Positions 56,869-64,000 of a stretch of DNA of 64,000 bases are shown here, one piece after another. The notes beneath the pieces were generated by a model. That model saw only the letters and a list, made by a program, of their open reading frames with translations, ran no database searches and was not told where the DNA came from. The stretch is taken from assembly GCF_016648105.1 (NCBI RefSeq), contig NZ_JACVVE010000022.1, forward strand, positions 45,011 to 109,010, read 5' to 3'. The first letter of the stretch is position 1, and every line of letters starts with the position of its first letter. This stretch comes from Pseudomonas sp. S31 (lineage in GTDB: Bacteria; Pseudomonadota; Gammaproteobacteria; Pseudomonadales; Pseudomonadaceae). The position numbers were made by a program, and so were the translations under genes.

Positions 56869-57555
56869 ATGAGCAAGAAGATCCTGGTTGTGCTGACCAA
56901 TACTGCAAAATATCCCACGCTCACCCGCGCCACAGGGCTCTGGCTGGGTGAGGCGGTGCATTTCGTCGACAAGGTGCAACAGGCTGGCTATAGCGTCGAT
57001 TACGTCAGCCCGCTCGGGGGCTACGTGCCGATCGACCCGCACAGCCTGCAGATGGCGCCGGAGCTCGACTGGCACTGGTATGACGACAAGGCTTTCATGA
57101 ATCGCCTGGGGGCGACCTTGAGTCCCGGCCAGGTCAAGGCCGAGGAGTACCACGCCATCTACTACACCGGCGGCCATGGCGTGCTCTACGACTTTCCCGA
57201 CGATCCGGCCTTGCAGGCCCTGGCCCGACGCATCTATGAGAACCAGGGGGTCGTCGCCGCCGTTTGCCACGGCGTGGCGGGCTTGCTGAACATCAAACTC
57301 AGCGACAACACCCTGCTGCTCCGGGACCGACTGGTCACCGGGTTTTCCAACACCGAGGAAAAGCTGGCCGAACTGGACAAGGTGGTGCCCTTTCTGACCG
57401 AGAACGAACTGGTAGCGCGCGGTGGCCGTTATGACAAGCACGAAGACCCGTGGTCCGCCTTCGTGGTCAGCGACGCCCGACTGATCACCGGGCAGAACCC
57501 TGCGTCCAGCGCTGGAGTCGCCGAGGCTGTACTCAAAACGCTACAGGCGGGATGA
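56869..57555 (+). CDS. DJ-1/PfpI-family protein (Hsp31/glyoxalase III-like)
   Basis: A 228-residue class I glutamine-amidotransferase-fold protein. The nucleophile elbow is AAVCHGVAGLL (Cys133, His134) with the conserved acid Glu28 (TGLWLGEAVHFVDKVQQAGY). The GGHGVLYDFP segment is also typical of the Hsp31-like group, which includes methylglyoxal-converting enzymes and protein chaperones. GACGGGAA precedes the ATG at 56869. It is divergent from the frameshifted kinase gene. The exact activity cannot be told from sequence. Confidence 0.88.
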   Translation: MSKKILVVLTNTAKYPTLTRATGLWLGEAVHFVDKVQQAGYSVDYVSPLGGYVPIDPHSLQMAPELDWHWYDDKAFMNRLGATLSPGQVKAEEYHAIYYTGGHGVLYDFPDDPALQALARRIYENQGVVAAVCHGVAGLLNIKLSDNTLLLRDRLVTGFSNTEEKLAELDKVVPFLTENELVARGGRYDKHEDPWSAFVVSDARLITGQNPASSAGVAEAVLKTLQAG

Positions 57556-57689
57556 CTCTTACGCACCGCCGCTCCCAATCCACTGAAGATGCATCAAAAG
57601 GATTACAGCCACCCACCGAGATACAACCGTAGGCTCGTGTTCTTTTCGTGCCCGTGTCGGGCACTCCCTGGATGCGAGGGCGAAAGCCT

Positions 57690-58277
57690 ATGGCAACGAA
57701 CCTGCAGCCGCACCAAGGCATGCTGGCACTGATGCAGATGGCGGCGATTGGCGTGGTGCCACTGATATTCGGAATGATGGTAGTGACCTGGCATCTGGAC
57801 AGGCAACTGGAAAAAAGTGCACGCAAGGCGGTCAAGCACACCTTGCTCGCCGTGGACCGACTGCTTGACCAGATGCAGATCTCCACGCTCGAGGCTGCAC
57901 CAACGGTCGCAAAACCGAGCCGCGAGATACCCGCCAGCCTGCCGCAAGCGTTGGCGCAAGAGCAGGGCCTGCAAGACCTCGCCGACGGCAATATGATTGT
58001 ACAGGTCGAACTGAAGGGCATGGCCATCTGGACCCAGGGTCCAAGCCGTGACCGGCAGCAGCCATCACCTGCCGAGTTCATTCATCGAGCTTATTCCAGC
58101 AAGCATCCCTATGCCGTCCAAGCGGGTTACACCGCCGACCATATCGGCCGCCAGGCGCGCCAGTCGATGTTGCAGGTGCTGCCATCGCTGGCGCTGGTCA
58201 GCCTCATGACCGGCGCGACCGGCTACCTGGGCATGGCCAGGCCGCGCCGTTTGGGGGCGGCGCAGGGCGCCGCCTGA
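57690..58277 (+). CDS. truncated CSS-domain membrane protein (relict sensor without EAL)
   Basis: A 195-residue protein with a helix near the N terminus (LMQMAAIGVVPLIFGMMVVTW) and a second at about 165-190 (LPSLALVSLMTGATGYLGMA). The first helix and following segment, VVTWHLDRQLEKSARKAV, parallel the N terminus of the CSS-EAL protein at 59664. SSKHPYAVQAGYTADHIGRQ parallels STRYPFSIHGGYAAGTEGQV just before its second helix. The middle of the periplasmic domain with the CSS motif, and the whole EAL domain, are absent. So it is either a decayed gene or a small regulator derived from one. GAGGGCG (57674-57680) supports the ATG at 57690 over 57648. Confidence 0.65.
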   Translation: MATNLQPHQGMLALMQMAAIGVVPLIFGMMVVTWHLDRQLEKSARKAVKHTLLAVDRLLDQMQISTLEAAPTVAKPSREIPASLPQALAQEQGLQDLADGNMIVQVELKGMAIWTQGPSRDRQQPSPAEFIHRAYSSKHPYAVQAGYTADHIGRQARQSMLQVLPSLALVSLMTGATGYLGMARPRRLGAAQGAA

Positions 58278-58282
58278 GTGGT

Positions 58283-59359
58283 TCAGTCGGTACTCAGCAC
58301 GCCACGGCGAACCTGATCGCGTTCGATCGACTCGAACAACGCCTTGAAGTTGCCCTCGCCGAAGCCGTCGTCGCCCTTGCGTTGGATGAACTCGAAGAAC
58401 ACCGGCCCCAGCAGGGTTTCCGAAAATATCTGCAACAGCAGACGCTTGTCGCCAGACTCGGCGGCACCGTCGAGCAGGATGCCGCGGGCTTGCAGTTCGT
58501 CTACCGGCTCGCCATGGCCAGGGAGGCGCTCCTCGAGCATCTCGTAGTAGGTTTGTGGCGGCGCGGTCATGAAGCGCATGCCGAAGCCTTTGAGCGCATC
58601 CCAGGTCTTGAGCAGATCGTCGGTAAGGAACGCCACGTGCTGGATGCCCTCGCCGTTGAACTGCATGAGGAACTCCTCGATCTGCCCGGCGCCCTTGGAC
58701 GATTCTTCGTTCAGCGGAATGCGGATCATGCCGTCGGGCGCGGTCATGGCGCGCGAAGTCAGGCCGGTGTATTCGCCCTTGATGTCGAAGTAGCGAATCT
58801 CGCGGAAGTTGAACAGTTTTTCGTAGAACCCCGCCCAATAGGCCATGCGCCCGCGATAGACGTTGTGGGTCAGGTGATCGATGATTTTCAGCCCCGCGCC
58901 GACCGGGTTGCGCTCCACGCCTTCGATGAAATTGAAATCGATGTCGTAGATCGAACTGCCTTCTTCATGGCGGTCGATCAGGTACAGCGGTGCACCGCCG
59001 ATCCCCTTGATTGCAGGCAGGCGTAGTTCCATCGGGCCGGTTTCGATCTCCACTGGCTGGGCGCCCAGCTCCAGGGCGCGGGCGTAGGCCTCGTGGGCAT
59101 TGCGCACACGGAACGCCATGCCGCAGACCGACGGGCCGTGCTCGGCCGCAAAGTACGAAGCGACACTGCGCGGTTCGTTGTTGAGAATCAGGTTGATGCC
59201 ACCCTGGCGATACAGGTGCACATCCTTCGAGCGGTGGGTCGCCACCTTGGTGAAACCAAGCATCTGGAATACAGGTTCCAGCACGCCGGGGGTCGGCGAC
59301 GCCAGTTCGATGAATTCGAAGCCCATCAGGCCCATTGGGTTATCAAAGAGATCTGCCAT
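58283..59359 (-). CDS. hpd: 4-hydroxyphenylpyruvate dioxygenase
   Basis: Non-haem iron enzyme that converts 4-hydroxyphenylpyruvate to homogentisate in tyrosine and phenylalanine breakdown. The 358-residue protein has the two vicinal-oxygen-chelate domains. Iron ligands are His162 (IIDHLTHNVYRG), His241 (GIQHVAFLT) and Glu323 (GPVFFEFIQRKGDDGFGEGN). Length and sequence match the well-studied P. fluorescens enzyme. The start MADLFDNPMGLMGFEFIE is at 59359. Homogentisate pathway genes are not in the window. Confidence 0.97.
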   Translation of the reverse strand: MADLFDNPMGLMGFEFIELASPTPGVLEPVFQMLGFTKVATHRSKDVHLYRQGGINLILNNEPRSVASYFAAEHGPSVCGMAFRVRNAHEAYARALELGAQPVEIETGPMELRLPAIKGIGGAPLYLIDRHEEGSSIYDIDFNFIEGVERNPVGAGLKIIDHLTHNVYRGRMAYWAGFYEKLFNFREIRYFDIKGEYTGLTSRAMTAPDGMIRIPLNEESSKGAGQIEEFLMQFNGEGIQHVAFLTDDLLKTWDALKGFGMRFMTAPPQTYYEMLEERLPGHGEPVDELQARGILLDGAAESGDKRLLLQIFSETLLGPVFFEFIQRKGDDGFGEGNFKALFESIERDQVRRGVLSTD

Positions 59360-59663
59360 GTTCGTGTCCTCATCTACAGCCAATTAGTCGTTAGGAGCTG
59401 GGGATAGCGAACGAGACAGGCGGCGAACAGGGAATGCCCCGAACACTGCGGGCGAGGAAGTCACCAATGATGAGTTTGAACCCGTGGTAGGCCATACGCG
59501 TGCATTCTCGGCGGGTGGATGGCCGCCCTCAGGGCGACCTTATTGTTGTATTCGTAAATCGATTCTACAGGGCGTAATTGCCTTTGTCGCGCTTTAGTTC
59601 GTGCCCCTCTTGGCGACAAGCGGCTATCCTTGCCCGAATCTCCTCATACAAGACTAGGTCAGC
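59360..59663. other. 304-bp divergent region between hpd and the EAL gene
   Basis: No gene seen. It must hold the promoters for hpd (minus) and the phosphodiesterase (plus). GTAAATCGATTCTAC (59554-59568) is a loose palindrome around AATCGATT-like sequence and resembles a poor PhhR/TyrR box, with wrong spacing. TTGTCGC (59584-59590) and GCGACAA (59613-59619) are an isolated inverted pair. Neither is convincing alone. Confidence 0.35.
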
Positions 59664-61250
59664 ATGCCCCTCACGGTTAAACGTCCCGCCCGCTGGAGCT
59701 GGCGCGCCCTGCTGCCCTGGGCTGTGGCCCTCCTCCCGGTGCTGTGTGGCCTGGCCGTGATGCGCTGGCAGGTGGAGCGTGAGTTGCAGGCCACCAGCGA
59801 GGCCACCACGCGGCAGGTGGTCGAGCATGTCGATCGCATCCTCGACAGCCTGGCTGAGGTCGCCCAGGGCCTGGTGCCGCTGGCCGGCCAGCCTTGTGAC
59901 GAGAGCACGCTGAACTTGCGTCGCCAGGTCACCGGCAACGCCTTCGTTCGGTCCACCAACCTGTTCGACCACGACAACCTCTATTGCTCTTCGTTGTTCG
60001 GTGATTTCGAAGAGCACGTCGATGCCGGTGACTACACCGACGGCAAGCTGTGGCTGATGGATGGCAACTCGATCACACCCAGGCATCCGCTGCTGGTGTA
60101 CCGGGCCAGCGAGGGTGACCGTGGCGCTATCGCCACGGTGGACGGCGAGCACCTGCTGACCGCCCTGCGCCTGATCGGCGGCCAGCAGGTGCTGCAACTG
60201 CAGGTGGGCGAACACTGGATGGGCGAGGATGGCGTAGTCCGCCAGGGCAGCCCGCCACCTGCGGCCAGCGCGGCGACGACCCAGGGCTCCACACGCTACC
60301 CGTTCAGCATCCATGGCGGCTATGCCGCAGGTACCGAAGGGCAGGTACTGCGCAGCCACTACCCGGCGCTACTCAGTCTGTTGGCGGTACTAGGCGTGCT
60401 CGCCGGGGTGATCTGCCGCTGGCAGATCCGCCGCGCCTCGTCACCCAGCGCCGAGTTGCGCCGGGCCCTGGAGGCGGATGAATTTCTCCCCTACTTCCAA
60501 CCAGTGGTACGCGCCGGGGACTACCGCTGGGCCGGCGTCGAGGTGCTGATGCGCTGGGAACACCCGCGCGAAGGCCTGGTGCGCCCCGACCTGTTCATCC
60601 CCTATGCCGAGCACAGCGGGCAGATCGTCGCCATGACCCGCGCGTTGATGCTGCACACCGCACAGGCACTGGCGCCCTACGCGTCGCTGCTGGACGAGGG
60701 CTTTCGGGTCGCGGTCAACATCACTGCCGACCACTGCCGTGACCTGGGCCTGCTCGACGATTGCCAGACCTTCCTCCAGCACTTCCCGCCCGGCCGGGTG
60801 GTGCTGACCCTGGAACTCACCGAGCGCAAGCTGATCGAGCCCACCCCGGTGACCCTCGAACTGTTCGAGAAACTGCATGGCATGGGCGTGATGATCGCCC
60901 TCGATGACTTCGGTACTGGCCAGTCGAGCCTCAACTACCTGCGCCAGTTCAAGGTCGACTACCTGAAGATCGACCAGAGCTTCGTCGCCATGATCGGCGG
61001 TGATGCGTTGTCGGTGCATATCCTCGACAGCGTCATCGACCTTTCGCGCAAGCTTGGCCTGCAAATCGTCGCCGAAGGTGTCGAGAGCGAGCAGCAGCGC
61101 GACTACCTGGCCCGGCATGGCGTGCATTTCCTGCAAGGCTACCTGTTCGCCCGGCCAATGCCGGCACAGGCGTTTCTCCAGGCCTTGGCCGCCCGCCCCG
61201 ACGCAGCGCAGTTGCCGCACGGCGCGCCCCCTGAGATCATGCGCGGCTGA
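59664..61250 (+). CDS. CSS-motif EAL-domain cyclic-di-GMP phosphodiesterase
   Basis: Inner-membrane enzyme of 528 residues that hydrolyses c-di-GMP. TM1 is at about 16-34. The periplasmic domain has Cys78 and the CSS motif (YCSSLFGD, Cys108), the redox sensor type controlled by DsbA/DsbB in enterobacterial PdeC. TM2 is at about 232-252. The EAL domain (263-510) has EVLMRWEHP (EVL in place of EAL), NITADHC, ELTERKLIE, the loop DDFGTGQSSLNYL, KIDQSFV and VAEGVESEQQ. All the usual metal and catalytic residues appear present, so it is predicted active. Confidence 0.92.
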   Translation: MPLTVKRPARWSWRALLPWAVALLPVLCGLAVMRWQVERELQATSEATTRQVVEHVDRILDSLAEVAQGLVPLAGQPCDESTLNLRRQVTGNAFVRSTNLFDHDNLYCSSLFGDFEEHVDAGDYTDGKLWLMDGNSITPRHPLLVYRASEGDRGAIATVDGEHLLTALRLIGGQQVLQLQVGEHWMGEDGVVRQGSPPPAASAATTQGSTRYPFSIHGGYAAGTEGQVLRSHYPALLSLLAVLGVLAGVICRWQIRRASSPSAELRRALEADEFLPYFQPVVRAGDYRWAGVEVLMRWEHPREGLVRPDLFIPYAEHSGQIVAMTRALMLHTAQALAPYASLLDEGFRVAVNITADHCRDLGLLDDCQTFLQHFPPGRVVLTLELTERKLIEPTPVTLELFEKLHGMGVMIALDDFGTGQSSLNYLRQFKVDYLKIDQSFVAMIGGDALSVHILDSVIDLSRKLGLQIVAEGVESEQQRDYLARHGVHFLQGYLFARPMPAQAFLQALAARPDAAQLPHGAPPEIMRG

Positions 61251-61286
61251 CGTATCCGCTCACTTCCCCCTGGTTTAGAGGCATTC

Positions 61287-62174
61287 GTGTCAAAAGGCAT
61301 TGTTTCATCGGTCCTGGCGTCCTGCTTGTTCGCTGTGATGTACGGCTATACCTCCCTGCTCACCCCACTGGACGGTGAGGAAATCTTCGGCTGGCGCATC
61401 CTCCTGACGCTGCCCTGCCTGACCCTGTTCATGCTCGCCAGCAAGGACTGGAAACTGGTCGGCGGGCTGCTCGCACGGGTGCGCCAGCAGCCCATGCTGT
61501 TGCTGGGCATGGTCGGTACCTCGTGGCTGATGGGCGTGCAGCTGTGGTTGTTCCTGTGGGCGCCCCTGCACGGGCGCAGCCTGGAAGTGTCGATGGGCTA
61601 TTTCCTGCTGCCGCTGGCCATGGTCCTGACCGGGCGACTGGTGTATGGCGAGCGCCTGTCGCGCCTGCAGAAGGTGGCAGTGGGTTGCGCTGCCCTTGGC
61701 GTCGGCCACGAGCTGTACCAGCATGGCAGCTTCGCCTGGGAAACCCTGCTGGTGATGACGGGCTACCCGATCTACTTCGTGCTGCGCCGGCGTTGCCGCA
61801 CCGACAACCTGGGCGGGCTGTGGTGCGACATGTGCCTGCTGCTGCCGTGGGCCCTGTATTTCGTGATCCAAGGCCCACTCTCCGGCGCCGACCTGGCAGC
61901 GCACCCAGGCCTATACGGCCTGATCCCGCTGCTGGGGGCGATCAGCGCACTGGCCCTGATCGCCTACGTGCTCGCCAGTCGCCAGCTGCCCTTCAGCCTG
62001 TTCGGGCTGCTCAGCTATGTCGAGCCGGTGCTGCTGGTGGGCGTGTCGCTGCTGCTCGGCGCCACCATCGGCCCGGATCAGTGGCTGACCTACCTGCCGA
62101 TCTGGGCCGCAGTGCTGGTGCTGGTGCTCGAAGGCATCAAGCACCTGCTGCGTCAGCGTCGGCGCTCGGTGTAA
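61287..62174 (+). CDS. rarD: RarD/EamA-family transporter
   Basis: Drug/metabolite transporter of 295 residues with ten predicted helices. It has the RarD-type features GEEIFGWRILLTLPCL, LQLWLFLWAPLHGRSLEVSMGYFLLPL, GERLSRLQKVAVGCAALGV and LLSYVEPVLLVGVSLLLGATI. Start is GTG at 61287 with AGAGG 6 bases upstream. Its last 38 bp overlap the convergent TerC-CBS gene. Substrate unknown (RarD was named for chloramphenicol sensitivity). Confidence 0.87.
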   Translation: MSKGIVSSVLASCLFAVMYGYTSLLTPLDGEEIFGWRILLTLPCLTLFMLASKDWKLVGGLLARVRQQPMLLLGMVGTSWLMGVQLWLFLWAPLHGRSLEVSMGYFLLPLAMVLTGRLVYGERLSRLQKVAVGCAALGVGHELYQHGSFAWETLLVMTGYPIYFVLRRRCRTDNLGGLWCDMCLLLPWALYFVIQGPLSGADLAAHPGLYGLIPLLGAISALALIAYVLASRQLPFSLFGLLSYVEPVLLVGVSLLLGATIGPDQWLTYLPIWAAVLVLVLEGIKHLLRQRRRSV

Positions 62175-63708
62175 GGCGCACCTGGCGCACCCGCCGTTCT
62201 TCCACCGCCACCACCGTGAGGGTCCAGCCGTTCCAGGCCAGGCGATCGCCGACCATCGGCAGGCGGTCGAGCAGGCTCATCACCAAGCCTGCGAGGGTCT
62301 GGTAGTCCTCGGTGGCACGGGCGCTGAACCCAGTGCGCGCCTGGACCTGGCTGAGGTTCAGGGCACCGTTGACGACGAACTCCCCCCCCTCCTCGACGAT
62401 CGCCGGGCCGTCCACCTCGCTGGCGTCCGGCAGTTCACCGGCAATCGACTCAAGGATGTCGGTCATGGTCAGCAGACCGGTGAAATCACCGAACTCGTTG
62501 ACCACGAAGGCAATGTGCGTCGACTGGCTGCGCATCTGTTCGAGGGCGTTGAGGATGCTGAAGCTCTCCAGCAGGTTCAACGGCGCCCGAGCCATGCGTT
62601 CGAGATCGGGCTCACTGCCGGACAGCAGCTCATTGAGCAGTTCCTTCTTGTGCACGAAGCCCAGAGGTTCGTCGATGCGGCCATCGCGGATCAACGGCAG
62701 ACGCGAGTACGGCGAGTTGGCCAGTGCCTCGGTGATGGCTTCTGGCGCTTGCGCCAGGTCGATCACGTCGACTTCGGCGCGGGCGGTCATCACCGTGCGG
62801 ATCGGACGCTCGGCCAGGTTCAGCACGCCGCTGATCATCACCCGCTCACGGCGGTCGAACAGCACCTGCTCTTCACCGCCTTCAACCAGGTCGGCAATGT
62901 CCTCACCCACCTCGTCGGCCTCGACCCGGCGCCCGCCGAGCAGGCGCAGCACGGCATGCGCCGTGCGCTCACGCAGCGGCTTGTGCTGCTGCAGACTGCG
63001 TTTGCGGCGGGCACGGGCCAACTGGTTGAACAGTTCGATCAGCAGCGAGAAGCCGATGGCCGCGTACAGGTAGCCTTTGGGGATATGGAAGCCCAGGCCT
63101 TCGGCCGTCAGGCTGAAGCCGATCATCATCAGGAAGCCCAGGCACAGCATGATCACCGTGGGGTGGGCGTTGACGAAGCGGGTCAGCGGCTTGCTGGCGA
63201 CGATCATGATGCCGATCGAGAAGATCACCGCGATCATCATCACCGACAAGTGCTCGACCATGCCCACCGCCGTGATCACGGCATCCAGCGAGAACACCGC
63301 ATCGAGCACGACGATCTGCGCCACGATCGGCCAGAACGCGGCATGCCGGACCGCGCCGCTGGCCTGGGTGATATGCCCCTCGAGACGTTCGTGCAGCTCC
63401 ATCGTGGCCTTGAACAACAGGAACACACCACCGAACAGCATGATCAGGTCACGGCCGGAGAAACTCTTGTCGAATACCTCGAACAGCGGCGCGGTCAGCG
63501 TGACCATCCACGAGATACTCGCCAGCAGGCCAAGGCGCATGATCAATGCCAGGCTCAGGCCGATCACCCGCGCGCGATCGCGCTGATGTGGCGGTAGCTT
63601 GTCGGCGAGGATGGCGATGAACACCAGGTTGTCGATACCCAGCACCAGCTCGAGGACGATGAGCGTCAGCAGGCCCAGCCAGGCCGTGGGGTCTGCTAGC
63701 CATTCCAT
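62137..63708 (-). CDS. TerC family membrane protein with CBS and CorC/HlyC domains
   Basis: A 523-residue protein of the YoaE type. The N-terminal TerC domain (about 1-230) has seven helices with acidic metal-site motifs LELVLGIDNLVFIA and VVLDAVFSLDAVITAVGM. A basic linker (ARARRKRSLQQHKPLRERT) leads to a CBS pair (about 300-425: RTVMTARAEVDVIDL, PLIRDGRIDEPLGFV, STHIAFVVNEFGDFTGLLTMTDILE) and a CorC_HlyC domain at the end (GEFVVNGALNLSQVQ, VMSLLDRLPMVGDRLAWNGWTLTVVAVEERRV). TerC proteins are linked to manganese or other metal efflux. It converges on rarD with a 38-bp overlap. Confidence 0.9.
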   Translation of the reverse strand: MEWLADPTAWLGLLTLIVLELVLGIDNLVFIAILADKLPPHQRDRARVIGLSLALIMRLGLLASISWMVTLTAPLFEVFDKSFSGRDLIMLFGGVFLLFKATMELHERLEGHITQASGAVRHAAFWPIVAQIVVLDAVFSLDAVITAVGMVEHLSVMMIAVIFSIGIMIVASKPLTRFVNAHPTVIMLCLGFLMMIGFSLTAEGLGFHIPKGYLYAAIGFSLLIELFNQLARARRKRSLQQHKPLRERTAHAVLRLLGGRRVEADEVGEDIADLVEGGEEQVLFDRRERVMISGVLNLAERPIRTVMTARAEVDVIDLAQAPEAITEALANSPYSRLPLIRDGRIDEPLGFVHKKELLNELLSGSEPDLERMARAPLNLLESFSILNALEQMRSQSTHIAFVVNEFGDFTGLLTMTDILESIAGELPDASEVDGPAIVEEGGEFVVNGALNLSQVQARTGFSARATEDYQTLAGLVMSLLDRLPMVGDRLAWNGWTLTVVAVEERRVRQVRLTPSADADAAGA

Positions 63709-64000
63709 TAGCGGGTACTCTCGGGGGTGACGTCACGAAGACGGGGGAAGGTTGGCCAGGACGGCCGGGGACTGGGGGGCTCCGCGAAGGTGCTCATATG
63801 GACCTTGATTGAAAATTGGGAAGGTGATCCTACAAGCACAGCAGGTTTTGCTGATAGCGCGAAACTATTACAAAACCTGTAACCGCAGCGAAGAGAGCGG
63901 CGTTTTCACGGTTTGGCGGCGAGGTTCGACGGTAGTGATGGGGCGCCTGTGAGATCGCGCGCCGCCCGCGCGGCGCATCGCGAGCTGCGCTCGCTCCTAC
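63709..64000. other. 292 bp upstream of the TerC gene, partial REP at the window edge
   Basis: No gene seen. It contains the presumed TerC promoter. The last ~50 bases (from about 63953) read GATCGCGCGCC... GCGCATCGCGAGC... CTCGCTCCTAC, which is the start of another REP-type element of P. putida cut by the window end. Confidence 0.5.

Noticed and set aside
59554..59568. PhhR/TyrR box before hpd
   Set aside because: The half-sites differ from TGTAAA-N6-TTTACA and the spacing is one base short, so I could not call it.

Overview
The window looks like a chromosomal segment of a Pseudomonas of the P. putida group. It is GC-rich and densely packed. Its genes (PQQ/GMC dehydrogenases, MexEF-OprN, 4-hydroxyphenylpyruvate dioxygenase, 3-mercaptopropionate dioxygenase) are typical of that group. 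It also carries several copies of the REP palindrome whose arm reads like TGTAGGAGCGGGTTTACCCG. No rRNA, tRNA, CRISPR array, phage or insertion sequence was seen. || Layout. (1) 160-6797: an aldarate operon (5-dehydro-4-deoxyglucarate dehydratase, MFS aldarate permease, galactarate dehydratase, 2-oxoglutarate semialdehyde dehydrogenase) with a convergent FadR-type GntR regulator. Similar operator-like sites lie before the operon and before the regulator. (2) 6983-13843: small exported proteins, a YeeE/YedE sulfur permease, a sorbosone-dehydrogenase-like lipoprotein with a DUF2231 membrane partner, and a large OsmC-YcaO fusion. (3) 14090-23640: two molybdenum hydroxylase systems placed tail to tail, an IorAB-like pair with its own triheme cytochrome c and a PaoABC/YagTSR-like three-subunit enzyme, together with XdhC and a MocA-like cytidylyltransferase. 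(4) 23652-30877: a family-3 solute-binding protein, a DUF2501 protein, a three-subunit gluconate 2-dehydrogenase-type membrane complex, and a chemoreceptor. || (5) 31010-37909: a four-gene operon (TonB receptor, FMN monooxygenase, aldo/keto reductase, sulfonate-type binding protein) divergent from a LacI regulator, with two TTAGCGCTAA operators 102 bp apart. (6) 37992-45628: organosulfur genes: LysR regulator, acyl-CoA-dehydrogenase-like oxidoreductase behind an RBS-masking hairpin, a monooxygenase pseudogene with a clean internal deletion, a second orphan sulfonate-type binding protein, an LLM oxidoreductase, 3-mercaptopropionate dioxygenase and a four-domain rhodanese. (7) 45862-51707: mexEF-oprN with a strong terminator. 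(8) 51846-63708: a TPR protein, two related hybrid histidine kinases facing each other (one frameshifted in a G6 run), a DJ-1/PfpI protein, a relict of a CSS-domain sensor, hpd, an intact CSS-EAL phosphodiesterase, RarD and a TerC-CBS-CorC protein. || Common themes are periplasmic oxidation of sugars and aldehydes feeding electrons to triheme cytochromes, scavenging of organic sulfur, and signalling. The best candidates for something not yet described are the LacI-controlled TonB/monooxygenase/reductase/binding-protein operon and the hairpin that covers the ribosome binding site at 39012-39018.
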